Below, in pieces: positions 1 to 8,842 of a DNA stretch of 43,897 bases. The translations under genes and the position numbers were made by a program. This DNA is from an uncultured Erythrobacter sp. (GTDB taxonomy: Bacteria; Pseudomonadota; Alphaproteobacteria; Sphingomonadales; Sphingomonadaceae): contig CALBWA010000033.1 in NCBI GenBank assembly GCA_937969505.1, positions 1 to 43,897 on the forward strand, given 5' to 3'. Numbering within the stretch: position 1 is the first letter of the stretch; each line of letters opens with the position of its first letter. Under the pieces are notes generated by a model. It saw only the letters and a list, made by a program, of their open reading frames with translations. It was not told the origin of the DNA and did not search any database.

Positions 1-1
1 G

Positions 2-172
2 TGGCTGAACAATCGGGCCGAGAATAGTCACTTACCATTCCGACGAAGAGAGCGGGTGATGCAGCGGTTCCGTAGGATGAAGTCGCTGCAGAAATTCGCT
101 TCCGTTCACGCCAACTTCCATAATCACTTCGACACTCAACGCCATCTCGTAAACCGTCAAACATTCAAAACC
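2..172 (+). pseudogene. IS6-family transposase, C-terminal fragment
   Basis: The frame beginning at base 2 reads W-LNNRAENSH-x-PFRRRERVMQRFRRM, then KSLQKFASVHA and HNHF near base 125, and RHL at 140-148. This is the conserved C-terminal end of IS6-family DDE transposases (the NRAENSH...RRRER segment carries the last catalytic Glu in this family). The 5' part lies outside the window. Family-like sequence stops near residue TFKT (about base 172). The frame stays open to a stop at 455-457, but that tail is unlike the family and runs into the end of paaE on the other strand, so the element is probably cut here. It cannot be told from the window whether a complete copy exists to the left. Confidence is good for the family and moderate for the breakpoint. 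Confidence 0.75.
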
Positions 173-334
173 GTAGCAAGCAACAACTTCGTTTGCATTA
201 GGTCGATTGTCTCCGCATTTGGGGATCGCGCAGTTCTGAAGAGTTCAGCTAGCAATTCACCTTTTGGAAACTGCGTCTGTCCGCTCGCACAGCCCTATCG
301 AGGGTGCGCGCTTGAACGCGCCCCATACAGAGCC

Positions 335-1414
335 CTAGCTATCGAAGTCGACCTCAACCTTATCGCTCAAGGGATAACACTGACAGGCGAGGACATACCC
401 TCTTTCGATCTCATATTCCTCGAGCGAATGATTGGCGATCATCTCAGTCTTGCCTGAGACAACCCTGGCCCTGCAGGTTGAGCACACACCCGCTTTGCAA
501 GAATATGGCGCATCCAAACCAGCCTCAAGCGCTGCATCCAGGACTGACTGCTTAGTAAGTGGCATTTCGATATCGCGCGTTACGCCATCGACCGTAATCT
601 GCACATTAATCTGTTTTGTGTCGGCATTATCAACTTCACGAACAACTTGGGTAGCCCGGCCAACTTGAGGGGCGCCAAACATTTCCAGCTTTATGCGGTC
701 CTTGCTCATCCCAGCTTTGGCTAGAGCTTGTGAAACAGTGTTCATCATCCCTTCTGGACCGCAGATTAAAGCGTGATCAACCGAAGCTATGTTGACCCAG
801 CCATCAAAGATCTGTGCGCATTTTTGGCTATCAAGGCGACCAGAAAACAGATCCAAATCGTTTTCGCTCCCCAGCACGTGCAACAATGCAATGCGTTCTA
901 TGTAGCGCGATTTGAGATCATCGAGCTCATTCTTAAACATAATCGCATTCGAAACGCTGTTGCTGTAAACAAGGGTGAATCTGGAATTCGGTTCGTGTTC
1001 CATCACGGTGTAAATCATGCTGATAAGGGGCGTAATGCCACTACCACCAGCAAACCCGAGGTAATGTCTGCTGGCCGAAGGATCTGTTGGGACGTAAAAA
1101 TTGCCACGCGGGGTCATTGAGTTGAGCTCATCGCCAACCTTAAGGTTATCATTAGCCCAGCTCGAGAATGCACCACCCATATGTTTTTTGATGCCAACTC
1201 GCAGCCCTTGCGCTCCTTCGCCCGAGCAGATCGAGTATGAGCGGCGCAGCTCAGTGCCATCAAAATCTCTTCTGAAGGTCAAATATTGCCCCTGCTTGAA
1301 GACAAACTTTTCTCTGTCCTGTGCGCGAGGGCTTAGGGAAACCACCACAGAGTCTCGTGTTTCGCTGACAATTTCCGTTACCTTAAGAGGGAAAAACTGG
1401 GGCATGGCTCTCAA
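335..1414 (-). CDS. paaE: 1,2-phenylacetyl-CoA epoxidase, reductase subunit PaaE
   Basis: PaaE passes electrons from NAD(P)H through FAD and a [2Fe-2S] cluster to the di-iron oxygenase PaaA, in the cytoplasm. The 359-residue protein has a ferredoxin-reductase N-terminal half with an FAD-binding RRSYSICSG at 57-65, a nucleotide-binding GGSGITPL at 123-130, and a C-terminal plant-type ferredoxin domain with cluster cysteines C306, C311, C314 and C344. Length and domain order match the PaaE family. It is the last gene of paaABCDE, 15 bases after paaD. A second Met four residues in (base 1405) is an equally plausible start. The C-terminal coding end overlaps the open tail of the IS6 remnant, which shows how close the mobile-element scar lies to the operon. 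Confidence 0.95.
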   Translation of the reverse strand: MRAMPQFFPLKVTEIVSETRDSVVVSLSPRAQDREKFVFKQGQYLTFRRDFDGTELRRSYSICSGEGAQGLRVGIKKHMGGAFSSWANDNLKVGDELNSMTPRGNFYVPTDPSASRHYLGFAGGSGITPLISMIYTVMEHEPNSRFTLVYSNSVSNAIMFKNELDDLKSRYIERIALLHVLGSENDLDLFSGRLDSQKCAQIFDGWVNIASVDHALICGPEGMMNTVSQALAKAGMSKDRIKLEMFGAPQVGRATQVVREVDNADTKQINVQITVDGVTRDIEMPLTKQSVLDAALEAGLDAPYSCKAGVCSTCRARVVSGKTEMIANHSLEEYEIERGYVLACQCYPLSDKVEVDFDS

Positions 1415-1429
1415 TCTTGGCAGGCCGCA

Positions 1430-1939
1430 TCAAAACGGTTTGAAATAGTCAAAGGGTTCAAGGCAATCATCGCAACGATAACTGGCTTTGCAGGGCGTGG
1501 ATCCGAAAAAACTCATGCGGCTCGTATTGGCAGAGTTGCAACGGGGACACCTGACAGGCGCCTTGGCCATCATCCCGGCACAGCTTGCCTGCCCACTAGG
1601 CGGGGCAATGCCATTGGCTTTCAGTTTCGCCCGACCGTCATCGGAAATCCAATCAGTGGTCCATGGAGGTGATATCTTCTGAGTCACCCAACAGTTCTGC
1701 AGACCTTTCTCAGCCAATTTTTGTTCAATGGCTAAGGTTATCACCGCCGTGGCAGGGCATCCGGAGTAGGTCGGGGTTACCACCACCTGCGTCTCGTCGT
1801 CTGTCGTGCGAACAGAGCGAACGATGCCCAAGTCCACGACCGACACAAATGGAAGTTCAGGGTCTGGAACTTCAGTGAGCCAATCCCAGATTTGCGCCTC
1901 GCTGAAACGTGCGCCAGGGAGGTTTTCAGACCCTACCAT
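1430..1939 (-). CDS. paaD: PaaD, MIP18/DUF59-family maturation factor of the phenylacetyl-CoA epoxidase
   Basis: PaaD belongs to the MIP18 (DUF59) family that assists iron-sulfur or metal-centre assembly. In the paa operon it is needed for an active epoxidase, probably by maturing the PaaE cluster or PaaA. The 169-residue protein has the DUF59 core at about 10-90 (DPELPFVSVVDLGIVRSV, then YSGCPAT with the conserved Cys) and a C-terminal zinc-ribbon-like tail with CPRC and CDDC pairs. That tail is typical of PaaD and absent from other DUF59 proteins. Its start overlaps the last bases of paaC, which indicates translational coupling. Confidence 0.95.
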   Translation of the reverse strand: MVGSENLPGARFSEAQIWDWLTEVPDPELPFVSVVDLGIVRSVRTTDDETQVVVTPTYSGCPATAVITLAIEQKLAEKGLQNCWVTQKISPPWTTDWISDDGRAKLKANGIAPPSGQASCAGMMAKAPVRCPRCNSANTSRMSFFGSTPCKASYRCDDCLEPFDYFKPF

Positions 1940-2736
1940 TGAGCACCAGGATGGATGCGCTGAAGTGACTGCATTTCGGCGAGAAGATATCCCAACCCTT
2001 CGCCGTGCAGTCCCGACTTGCCACCGTGCCGCATGGCGACATCAGAAGGTTCGGTCAGATTGGCTTTGGCTAAGATGTTGCTGAGTTGGCCACGGAAATC
2101 GACGCCAATCTTGACGAGATCTGGAAGCATTCCAAGGTCGGTTGCCGCTTCGTCCATACGGTCAGGCGAATGCAATTCCTCAACGCAAAACCAAATTGAA
2201 TCAAGCGCATCTTGCATCTTGCGATGGCTTTCGTCGCTGCCATCGCCAAGCCTTATTACAAGGTCCGTTGAGCGATCAGCATGATAAGCAACTTCCTTGA
2301 CCGCCTTGGCCGCAATCTCCTGGATGCCAGAATCGCTAGATTGGCAAAGATGCTGAAGAAGATTGAAGTGCCAGAGATCAAACAAAAACTGGCGCATAAT
2401 CGTTCCACCGTAATCTTCGTCGCGCTGTTCAACCAACAAGGCGTTGCGAAACTCTCGCGTATCCCGGAAAAACGCTAGATCATCTGCGGATCGGCCTTTG
2501 CCTTCAACTTCTCCTGCATAGTTAAGCCACATCTGCGTTTGACCAATCAGGTCGAGCCCAACATTGGCAAGGGCAATATCTTCCTCAAGGTCAGGGGCAT
2601 GGCCGCACCATTTCCCTATTTGCTGCGCCAAGATGAGGCAGTTGTCGCCAAGACGGAGCAATGCACAAAACAGCACGTCGGTGTCGGGACCATCTGCCGA
2701 AGTGGTCAAAGTGTTATCCGTCTGACTAGGCCTCAC
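1933..2736 (-). CDS. paaC: 1,2-phenylacetyl-CoA epoxidase, structural subunit PaaC
   Basis: PaaC is the non-catalytic ferritin-like partner of PaaA; the two form the core of the epoxidase. The 267-residue length is normal for the family, and the sequence shows family features such as LRLGDNCLILAQQIGKWCGHAP near the N terminus, DIALANVGLDLIGQ at about 54-67 and the GxRxLGYLLAEMQ-like end (GLGYLLAEMQSLQRIHPGAQW), the usual PaaC C terminus. It overlaps paaB by 4 bases and paaD by 7 bases. Compact overlaps through paaB-C-D support a single transcript and fixed subunit ratios. Confidence 0.95.
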   Translation of the reverse strand: MRPSQTDNTLTTSADGPDTDVLFCALLRLGDNCLILAQQIGKWCGHAPDLEEDIALANVGLDLIGQTQMWLNYAGEVEGKGRSADDLAFFRDTREFRNALLVEQRDEDYGGTIMRQFLFDLWHFNLLQHLCQSSDSGIQEIAAKAVKEVAYHADRSTDLVIRLGDGSDESHRKMQDALDSIWFCVEELHSPDRMDEAATDLGMLPDLVKIGVDFRGQLSNILAKANLTEPSDVAMRHGGKSGLHGEGLGYLLAEMQSLQRIHPGAQW

Positions 2737-3017
2737 ATCGGCCCCACTTCTTCCGGAATGCTAAAGAACTCGGGGTGGCGGTAGATTTTGGAGTTTGCAG
2801 GATCAAACAGCTTACCTCGATCCAGCGGCGCGCTTGCAACGACATCTCTGGACCGGACTGCCCAAATCGACAGACCCTCGCGCCGCCTCGTGTAAACATC
2901 ACGGGCATTTTTGATCGCCAATTCAGCATCAGGTGCATGAAGACTACCAACATGGCGATGGCTCAGCCCATGCTGACCGCGAACAAAAATTTCCCAAAGA
3001 GGCCATTCCTTCGACAT
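2733..3017 (-). CDS. paaB: 1,2-phenylacetyl-CoA epoxidase, subunit PaaB
   Basis: PaaB is a small accessory subunit that bridges PaaAC heterodimers in the epoxidase complex. The 94-residue protein contains the signature WPLWEIFVRGQHGLSHRHVGSL at the N terminus, followed by NARDVYTRR and the basic FDPANSKIYRHPEFFSIP end, all typical of PaaB. It begins 9 bases downstream of paaA and overlaps paaC by 4 bases (ATGA-like junction). No unusual features were seen. Confidence 0.95.
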   Translation of the reverse strand: MSKEWPLWEIFVRGQHGLSHRHVGSLHAPDAELAIKNARDVYTRRREGLSIWAVRSRDVVASAPLDRGKLFDPANSKIYRHPEFFSIPEEVGPM

Positions 3018-3026
3018 CTTAGTATC

Positions 3027-4028
3027 CTATGCAACTTTGGGCATTTTGCGGGCAGCATCGTCTTGCTTGGCTTGATGCGCAGCAAGGCCATCACGGAACC
3101 AACGCCCGTCTTCCCACGCCTTTCTTCGCGCACCCAAGCGCTCATTGTTGCAAGGACCATTGCCTTGCAGGACCGAATAAAACTCATCCCAATTGATTTC
3201 ACCAAAATCGTAATTGCCGGTTTCCTCGTTCCACTTAAGGTCCGGATCAGGCAGCGAAATGCCCAGATGATCAGCCTGCGGTACACATTGATTGACGAAT
3301 TTCTGCCGCAGCTCATCATTGGAATAGAGCTTGATCTTCCACGCTTCGGATTGGGCGCTGTGGACCGATTCTTGATCGGGAGGGCCGAACATCATGATGG
3401 ACGGCCACCACCAGCGATTGACCGCGTCTTGCACCATTGCCTTTTGCTCGTCTGTACCAGTGCAAAGCGTCTGAAGCATTGCATAGCCTTGGCGTTGGTG
3501 GAAACTCTCTTCCTTGCATATCCGGACCATCGCTCGACTGTAGGGTCCATAAGAGCACCTTTGGAGTGGCACCTGATTGATGATCGCTGCACCATCAACC
3601 AACCATCCAACTGCGCCGATATCTGCCCAGGTCAGGGTCGGGTAATTGAAGATTGAGGAATACCGAGCTTTGCCATCAACCAGCTTTTGCGACATTTCTT
3701 CACGCGAAATCCCGAGGGTCTCTGCTGCACAGTAAAGATAAAGACCGTGCCCAGCTTCGTCTTGGACTTTCGCCAACAAAATAGCTTTTCGTTCAAGCGT
3801 TGGAGCACGTGTAATCCAATTGCCCTCTGGCAATTGGCCTACGATTTCAGAATTGGCATGTTGAGAAATCTGACGGATCAACGTTTGCCGATAACTATCC
3901 GGCATAAAGTCTTTGGGTTCTATCATCTCATTTGCGTTTATACGTTCCTGAAATGCGCGTTCGAGAGGATCCATCTCATCCAGTGTCTTAACGGGTTGTC
4001 CGGTCGATTTCACCATTTGTGCGTACAT
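3027..4028 (-). CDS. paaA: 1,2-phenylacetyl-CoA epoxidase, catalytic di-iron subunit PaaA
   Basis: PaaA inserts one oxygen atom from O2 into the ring of phenylacetyl-CoA to give the 1,2-epoxide. The 333-residue protein has a ferritin-like fold with metal-ligand pairs visible as E91-x-x-H94 ([12 protein letters not shown]) and E174-x-x-H177 ([12 protein letters not shown]), plus E61 as a likely further ligand. The C-terminal stretch [19 protein letters not shown] is typical of PaaA. It is the first gene of paaABCDE. A weak AAAGG lies about 10 bases before the chosen ATG; a second Met four codons in is possible. A TetR-type palindrome (4083-4096) sits 55 bases upstream, between this gene and the EthD-like gene, so paaABCDE has its own regulated promoter. 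Confidence 0.97.
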   Translation of the reverse strand: MYAQMVKSTGQPVKTLDEMDPLERAFQERINANEMIEPKDFMPDSYRQTLIRQISQHANSEIVGQLPEGNWITRAPTLERKAILLAKVQDEAGHGLYLYCAAETLGISREEMSQKLVDGKARYSSIFNYPTLTWADIGAVGWLVDGAAIINQVPLQRCSYGPYSRAMVRICKEESFHQRQGYAMLQTLCTGTDEQKAMVQDAVNRWWWPSIMMFGPPDQESVHSAQSEAWKIKLYSNDELRQKFVNQCVPQADHLGISLPDPDLKWNEETGNYDFGEINWDEFYSVLQGNGPCNNERLGARRKAWEDGRWFRDGLAAHQAKQDDAARKMPKVA

Positions 4029-4066
4029 TATTATGCGCCTTTGTAGCTTGCCTATTTGCCCGTCAT

Positions 4067-4100
4067 CCTGAATGTATAATAAACCGACTGGATGGTCAAT
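4067..4100 (-). promoter_or_regulatory. Putative PaaR operator and promoter of paaABCDE
   Basis: ACCGACTGGATGGT at 4083-4096 is one of five copies of a shared imperfect palindrome. Read on the minus strand, a TTGACC (-35-like) begins at the distal edge of the palindrome and an AT-rich TATTATACA follows it, so the operator would lie between the -35 and -10 boxes and occlude RNA polymerase. The palindrome ends 55 bases before the paaA start codon. The motif is seen directly. The repressor assignment is inference from the TetR gene at 10095-10679. Confidence 0.6.
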
Positions 4101-4121
4101 TAAATATTGCGCAGGCCTGGT

Positions 4122-4421
4122 TTACTCTTGCGCAAAAAATACACTCACCTTGCCTCTGGCGAAGTTAGCCAAGTCAGCGCCGGCGTTCTTATTTGCTTCT
4201 GATGCCATTGCTGCATCGAAGCTGGCTTTGTCTTCGAAAAGCATTTCGGCAATCATGTAGGGCTCAACATCGCCCATAAAATGGCCCCGCACCTTGGTGA
4301 TGCGCAGCTCTTGCAGGCCTGGAAGACCAAGAACAATGGGCGTATGCACCTGTTCATAATGCGCCAAGAAGGCAGCCTCATCATCAGGCTTGTCGTATAC
4401 GGCGACCAATTTGGTTGACAT
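4122..4421 (-). CDS. EthD-domain (dimeric alpha-beta barrel) protein
   Basis: This 99-residue protein begins MSTKLVAVYDKPDDEAAFLAHYEQVHTP..., the EthD/dimeric ferredoxin-like-barrel pattern (VxYxKPxDxxAFxxHYxxxH). The family includes small proteins of unclear role encoded beside oxygenases and in alkyl-ether degradation (ethD). It lies 52 bases downstream of paaK and upstream of paaABCDE, so it is part of the paa block, although it is not one of the standard paa gene products. Possible roles are stabilising the epoxidase or handling a reactive or toxic CoA intermediate; none can be shown from the sequence. It is intact, with its own RBS-like AAAGGAA upstream. Confidence 0.8.
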   Translation of the reverse strand: MSTKLVAVYDKPDDEAAFLAHYEQVHTPIVLGLPGLQELRITKVRGHFMGDVEPYMIAEMLFEDKASFDAAMASEANKNAGADLANFARGKVSVFFAQE

Positions 4422-4473
4422 AAATCATTCCTTTTCAGTGTTGGCGATGCTTCGCACCGGGGTTTTCTTACGT

Positions 4474-5769
4474 TCATCGCTTGCGACGATCTGTTACGCG
4501 TGCTGCCTTGCCTTTTGATCTGGGCAAGCTGCCCGGTGCGACCACATCAACATTTGTGCTGATGCCAACAAATGTCTTTATATTGCCAGCAAGGTTCGCT
4601 GCGCTTTTGCGCGCTGTATGATCGTCTGCCGGATCGCGCGATTCCACGTTAATTGAGACTTTATCCAATGCTCCATCGCGCCAGACCTCGATTGAGTAAT
4701 GTGGCGCCAATTGTTTGAGTTTGAGGATTTCGGTTTCGATCTGGCTTGGAAACACGTTGACACCGCGGATAATCAGCATGTCGTCAGTCCGACCAGTGAT
4801 CTTTGCAAGGCGCCGCATTGGACCATTTGTCCCGGGCAACAATCTAGTGATGTCGCGTGTGCGGTATCTGACTACTGGGCTGGCCTGTTTCGTCAGCGAA
4901 GTAAGGACAAGTTCTCCCTCTTCTCCATCCGGCACTAGCTCATTCGTTTCTGGGTCGATGATCTCAGGGTAGAAATGATCTTCCCACAAAGTCGGTCCAT
5001 CCTGAGTAGCCGCGTATTCCTGCGCGACCCCAGGCCCCATCAACTCCGATAAGCCATAAATGTCGACCGCTCTAATCCCAAAAGCCTGTTCAATTTCCTC
5101 GCGCATCTCTTGCGTCCAGGGTTCGGCTCCGAAAATCCCGATCTTGAGGGAACTCTGCCTTGGGTCGACACCCTGTGCGCGGAAAGCATCGAGCAATGCC
5201 AGCATATAGCTAGGCGTAACCATGATAATTTCCGGCTGGAAATCAGTGATAAGTTGGACTTGCTTTTCGCTTTGGCCGCCTGACATCGGGATCACAGTAC
5301 ATCCCAATTCTTCTGCGCCATAATGAGCGCCAAGGCCGCCAGTGAATAGGCCATAGCCATAGGCCACATGGACTTTCATACCGGGTCTACCGCCAGCAGC
5401 TTTGATCGACCGCGCCACCAGTCCTGCCCATGTCGCGATATCTTGCTTGGTATAACCCACTACGGTGGGCTGACCAGTGGTCCCAGAGGACGCATGGATG
5501 CGGGCCAGATCGTCCTGCGGCACTGCAAAAAATCCGAAGGGATAATTGTCGCGAAACTCTACTTTGGTGGTGAAGGGGAACCTGGACAGATCTTCTAGCG
5601 ATTGCAGGCTATCGGGCGTCACTTTAGCATCGTCAAAGTTCTGCCTGTAGACAGCATTTCCCTCATAGGCGTGGCGCAGTTGACCCCTCAGTCGTTCCAG
5701 CTGCATCTCGCGCAGCGCTTCGATGGTCAGCGTTTCATTTGCATCGATATCGAATCGATCAACTACCAT
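4474..5769 (-). CDS. paaK: Phenylacetate-CoA ligase PaaK
   Basis: PaaK activates phenylacetate with ATP and CoA to phenylacetyl-CoA, the first committed step. The 431-residue length is standard for the family. Visible motifs are the AMP-binding P-loop HASSGTTGQPT at 92-102, YGLSELMGPGVA (adenine and substrate region), YRTRDIT, KITGRTDDMLIIRGVNVFPSQIE (the hinge before the C-terminal domain) and the terminal PRSKGKAARV that carries the mobile-domain lysine. The stop of paaZ lies just upstream (3-base gap), so paaG-paaZ-paaK are transcribed together. Confidence 0.96.
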   Translation of the reverse strand: MVVDRFDIDANETLTIEALREMQLERLRGQLRHAYEGNAVYRQNFDDAKVTPDSLQSLEDLSRFPFTTKVEFRDNYPFGFFAVPQDDLARIHASSGTTGQPTVVGYTKQDIATWAGLVARSIKAAGGRPGMKVHVAYGYGLFTGGLGAHYGAEELGCTVIPMSGGQSEKQVQLITDFQPEIIMVTPSYMLALLDAFRAQGVDPRQSSLKIGIFGAEPWTQEMREEIEQAFGIRAVDIYGLSELMGPGVAQEYAATQDGPTLWEDHFYPEIIDPETNELVPDGEEGELVLTSLTKQASPVVRYRTRDITRLLPGTNGPMRRLAKITGRTDDMLIIRGVNVFPSQIETEILKLKQLAPHYSIEVWRDGALDKVSINVESRDPADDHTARKSAANLAGNIKTFVGISTNVDVVAPGSLPRSKGKAARVTDRRKR

Positions 5770-5772
5770 TGC

Positions 5773-7800
5773 TCAAGCTTCATTCATGGTAAGAAGGTCG
5801 TAGGTTGCCACGAGCTCATCATTCTGATTGGTGACCGACACCGCCCAGCGGACTTCACCCATCTCAGGCGTCCGAAGCTTCTTCGTTTTCACCGTCAATG
5901 CTACTTTCATACTGTCATCGGGCTTGAGAGGCGTTACGAAGCGCAAGCCTTCTAGCCCAAAATTGGCAAGGACGGGACCTGGATCGGGTTCAACAAAAAG
6001 GCCAGCTGCAAACGATAGGATGAGATATCCATGCGCGACCCTGCCCCCGAAAATTGGGCTTTTCGCTGCCGCTTCCTCGTCCATATGGGCGTAAAAGGTG
6101 TCGCCGGTAAAATTGGCGAAATGTTCGATGTCTTCCAGCGTCACTGTTCGCTCTGCCGTTTTCAAAGTGTATCCAACCTCAAGTTCAGACATTTTTTTGC
6201 GGAAAGGGTGTTCATCCGCAGGCGTAGTTTGCGCCCCTGGCAAGTATTGCCCCACAATCGAAGCAATCTGGCTGGGGCTGCCCTGAAGCGCTGTGCGCTG
6301 CATGTAGTGTTTGACGCCACGGATGCCTCCCAGCTCTTCCCCTCCGCCTGCGCGCCCCGGTCCACCATGCACCATCACGGGCAATGGAGAGCCGTGCCCC
6401 GTAGATTCAGCAGCGCAGTCGCGATTGATCAGCACGATCCGCCCGTGAAACGCACCAGCGCCAACAACAAAGTCGCGCGCTGATTGGTTGTCATAGGTGA
6501 AGCACGACAAGGCAAGCGATCCTTTGCCCGCATTTGCGAGTGCGACCGCATCGTCCATGTCTTTGTATGGGAGAAGGGTTGCGACCGGTCCAAAGGCCTC
6601 GATATCGTGAACGTTAGATGAACTGCTTGGATCGTCACACCGCATCAAGATCGGTGAAATGAATGCCCCGTTTTCCAGATCATCCCCGATCAGCTCGACA
6701 TCATACGGATTTCCAAAAACAACCTGCGCAGAAGCCGAAAGTTCGTTCACTTTCTGACGGACATCAGCGAGTTGATCCAAACTGGCCAGCGCTCCCATGC
6801 GAACCTTTTCATCCCGCGGATCGCCAATGGTGGTTTTTGCAAGACGGGCGCTCAATGCCTCTTGCACGGCCTCAATGCGGTCTTGCGGCACCAATGCGCG
6901 CCGGATTGCAGTACACTTTTGACCCGCCTTAACGGTCATTTCACGCGCAACTTCTTTAACAAACAGATCAAACTCTTCGCTGTCTGGCTCGGCATCAGCG
7001 CCCAGAATCGAGGCATTGAGGCTGTCACGTTCCGCACTAAACCGCACTGACTCTTCGGCAATGAGCGGATGATTTTGCAGCTTGATCGCCGTGGAGGCAC
7101 TACCAGTGAATGCGACAACATCCTGGCACGTCATGTGATCCAAGAGATCGCCAACAGAGCCGCCAACGAACTGGACAGCACCAGCAGGCATGATATCAGC
7201 CTCCACCATGATCCGAAATGCGGCCTGAGCTAGATAGCTCGTAGACGACGCTGGCTTGACGATCACAGGAACCCCTGCAAGCAGGCATGGAGCCATCTTT
7301 TCCATCATTCCCCAGATGGGAAAGTTGAATGCATTGATTTGAACCGAGACGCCTTGCAAGCTTGTGTAAACATGCTGGCCAATGAAGCTGCCCTTTTTGC
7401 TCAACGGCTCCATATCGCCGTCGATCAGAACTGTATCATCAGGCAGTTCCTTCTTGCCTTTTGAAGCGTAGGCAAAAAATGTTCCCGCACCCCCTTCTAT
7501 GTCAATCCAACTATCGGCACGCGTTGCCCCGGTTGCGAAGGACAGTTCGTAAAGGGCTTCTTTTTGCTCCATGATCTTAAGCGCCAGCACCTTCAACATG
7601 CGCGCTCTATCGTGAAATGTGAGCTTGCGCAGCGCGGGACCGCCAACCAGTCTGGCGAATTCAGCCATAGCACCAAAATCCAACCCAGAGCTTCCGTTCT
7701 CAGCGATAATCGCACCAGTCACGGCCGAGGCAATTGGGCGCATCTCGCTTGCTGAACTCGACCAATTTCCCTCAACAAAATTCTGTACCGTGATCGTCAT
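5773..7800 (-). CDS. paaZ: Bifunctional PaaZ: oxepin-CoA hydrolase / 3-oxo-5,6-dehydrosuberyl-CoA semialdehyde dehydrogenase
   Basis: PaaZ opens the oxepin-CoA ring and oxidises the resulting semialdehyde with NADP+. The 675-residue fusion has an aldehyde dehydrogenase domain (about 1-510) with catalytic C296 (AGQKCTAIR) and E257 (FSAERDS), one residue off the E. coli numbering. Its C-terminal MaoC-like (R)-hydratase domain (about 535-670) carries [15 protein letters not shown] and [11 protein letters not shown]. Both active sites look complete, so the bifunctional form should be able to channel its reactive intermediate. It follows paaG after a 74-base gap containing a stem-loop (7841-7858). 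Confidence 0.96.
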   Translation of the reverse strand: MTITVQNFVEGNWSSSASEMRPIASAVTGAIIAENGSSGLDFGAMAEFARLVGGPALRKLTFHDRARMLKVLALKIMEQKEALYELSFATGATRADSWIDIEGGAGTFFAYASKGKKELPDDTVLIDGDMEPLSKKGSFIGQHVYTSLQGVSVQINAFNFPIWGMMEKMAPCLLAGVPVIVKPASSTSYLAQAAFRIMVEADIMPAGAVQFVGGSVGDLLDHMTCQDVVAFTGSASTAIKLQNHPLIAEESVRFSAERDSLNASILGADAEPDSEEFDLFVKEVAREMTVKAGQKCTAIRRALVPQDRIEAVQEALSARLAKTTIGDPRDEKVRMGALASLDQLADVRQKVNELSASAQVVFGNPYDVELIGDDLENGAFISPILMRCDDPSSSSNVHDIEAFGPVATLLPYKDMDDAVALANAGKGSLALSCFTYDNQSARDFVVGAGAFHGRIVLINRDCAAESTGHGSPLPVMVHGGPGRAGGGEELGGIRGVKHYMQRTALQGSPSQIASIVGQYLPGAQTTPADEHPFRKKMSELEVGYTLKTAERTVTLEDIEHFANFTGDTFYAHMDEEAAAKSPIFGGRVAHGYLILSFAAGLFVEPDPGPVLANFGLEGLRFVTPLKPDDSMKVALTVKTKKLRTPEMGEVRWAVSVTNQNDELVATYDLLTMNEA

Positions 7801-7840
7801 GTCATTACCTTTTGTCAGACCGAAAATCGAAATAGGAAGA

Positions 7841-7858
7841 ACGGGCCATCAGGCCCGT
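7841..7858 (-). other. Stem-loop between paaG and paaZ
   Basis: A perfect 7-base inverted repeat, ACGGGCC...GGCCCGT with a 4-base loop, lies in the 74-base gap between paaG and paaZ. On the minus strand it is followed by TCTTCCTATTT, a poor T-run. It may be a weak or partial terminator, or an mRNA-stabilising or processing hairpin that sets different levels of paaG relative to paaZ and paaK. Confidence 0.5.
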
Positions 7859-7874
7859 CTTGCGTGATTTGGCG

Positions 7875-8678
7875 CTAGCTGCCTGTGAAAATTGGCCGAC
7901 GCTTGTTTGCGAACGCATCGACGCCTTCGGCATAGTCAGCCGTATTCCCAAGCATACGCATGGCATCACGTTCAGCATCAAGCTCTGCATCCAGGTCATT
8001 GAGCATCGCTGCTCGCAAACGCTTCTTGGTTTCAGCCAAACCCAGAGTTGGTCCCGCTGCAAAACGCTCGGCCATGCTGGTCGCTTGGGCGTCCAGTTCA
8101 TCATCGTCGAATGTTTTCCAGATCATCCCCCAAGCTTCGGCCTTGTCGGCCAAAATCGGCTCGCCGGTTAGCGCCAAGCCCATCGCTCGCTGCATTCCAA
8201 TAAGGCGCGGCAATATCCAGGTACCGCCCGTGTCAGGGATGAGGCCGATCGCAGCAAATGACTGAATAAATTTTGCCGAACGCGCGGCGAGAACGATATC
8301 GCATGCAAGAGCGATGTTCGCTCCTGCCCCTGCCGCCACGCCATTGACGGCAGCGATCACCGGCATTGGGAGATTTACCAACCGCCGCACGAGGGGGTTG
8401 TAATAGGAATCTACCGAGTGGCCCAGGTCAACTGCATCGCCGCTCGGGGCGACGGCCCGGTCACTGAGATCCTGTCCAGCGCAAAATCCACGTCCAGCTC
8501 CTGTAATTAGCAGGCAGCGGCCCCCGCCATTTTGCGTTTGATCAAGAGCATCCGCCACCTCTTGATGCATTTGAACGGTAAAGCTGTTCAGGCGCTCAGG
8601 CCGATTAAGTGTCAGCTTTGCAACCCCGTCGGAAAGCTCGAACTGGATCGTATCATATCCGTCATTGCTCATGGTCAC
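7875..8678 (-). CDS. paaG: 1,2-epoxyphenylacetyl-CoA isomerase PaaG (enoyl-CoA hydratase family)
   Basis: PaaG isomerises ring-1,2-epoxyphenylacetyl-CoA to oxepin-CoA and also moves a double bond later in the pathway. The 267-residue crotonase-fold protein shows ITGAGRGFCAGQDLSDR (oxyanion-hole region), VNGVAAGAGANIALACDIV and IGLIPDTGGTWILPRLIG with the family Asp. Crotonases are hard to separate by eye. PaaG rather than PaaF is chosen from the GFCAGQDLSDR motif, the DTGGTW motif and the position directly upstream of paaZ. It is the first gene of the paaG-paaZ-paaK-EthD transcript and is divergent from the thiolase, with a shared operator between them. Confidence 0.88.
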   Translation of the reverse strand: MTMSNDGYDTIQFELSDGVAKLTLNRPERLNSFTVQMHQEVADALDQTQNGGGRCLLITGAGRGFCAGQDLSDRAVAPSGDAVDLGHSVDSYYNPLVRRLVNLPMPVIAAVNGVAAGAGANIALACDIVLAARSAKFIQSFAAIGLIPDTGGTWILPRLIGMQRAMGLALTGEPILADKAEAWGMIWKTFDDDELDAQATSMAERFAAGPTLGLAETKKRLRAAMLNDLDAELDAERDAMRMLGNTADYAEGVDAFANKRRPIFTGS

Positions 8679-8725
8679 ATCCTCTTGTTGACGATTAAAC
8701 CGGTTAGCTATTTGACGTGGCCGCC

Positions 8726-8760
8726 TATAATAAGCCGACTAGTCAGTCAACTATTGATTG
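8726..8760. promoter_or_regulatory. Putative PaaR operator in the divergent paaG / thiolase promoter region
   Basis: GCCGACTAGTCAGT at 8734-8747 is a copy of the shared palindrome, with a strictly symmetric GACTAGTC core. A TATAAT (8726-8731) adjoins it on the plus strand, and TTGACT lies at its other edge read on the minus strand. It is 56 bases from the paaG start and 95 from the thiolase start, so one site could repress both directions. The remaining intergenic sequence (8679-8842) shows nothing else recognisable apart from the GGAAAGAAG ribosome site before the thiolase. Confidence 0.65.
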
Positions 8761-8842
8761 TCGCATAATCCGAAAATATGAATGAGACCGAGTCGCGGGA
8801 TTTCACCCCCAGCCAGCTCATGCTTCATGGAAAGAAGTATCA

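Noticed and set aside
2775..3656. Open frame of 293 codons on the plus strand
   Set aside because: It lies opposite paaA/paaB, which have full family matches; low-complexity reading and no RBS.
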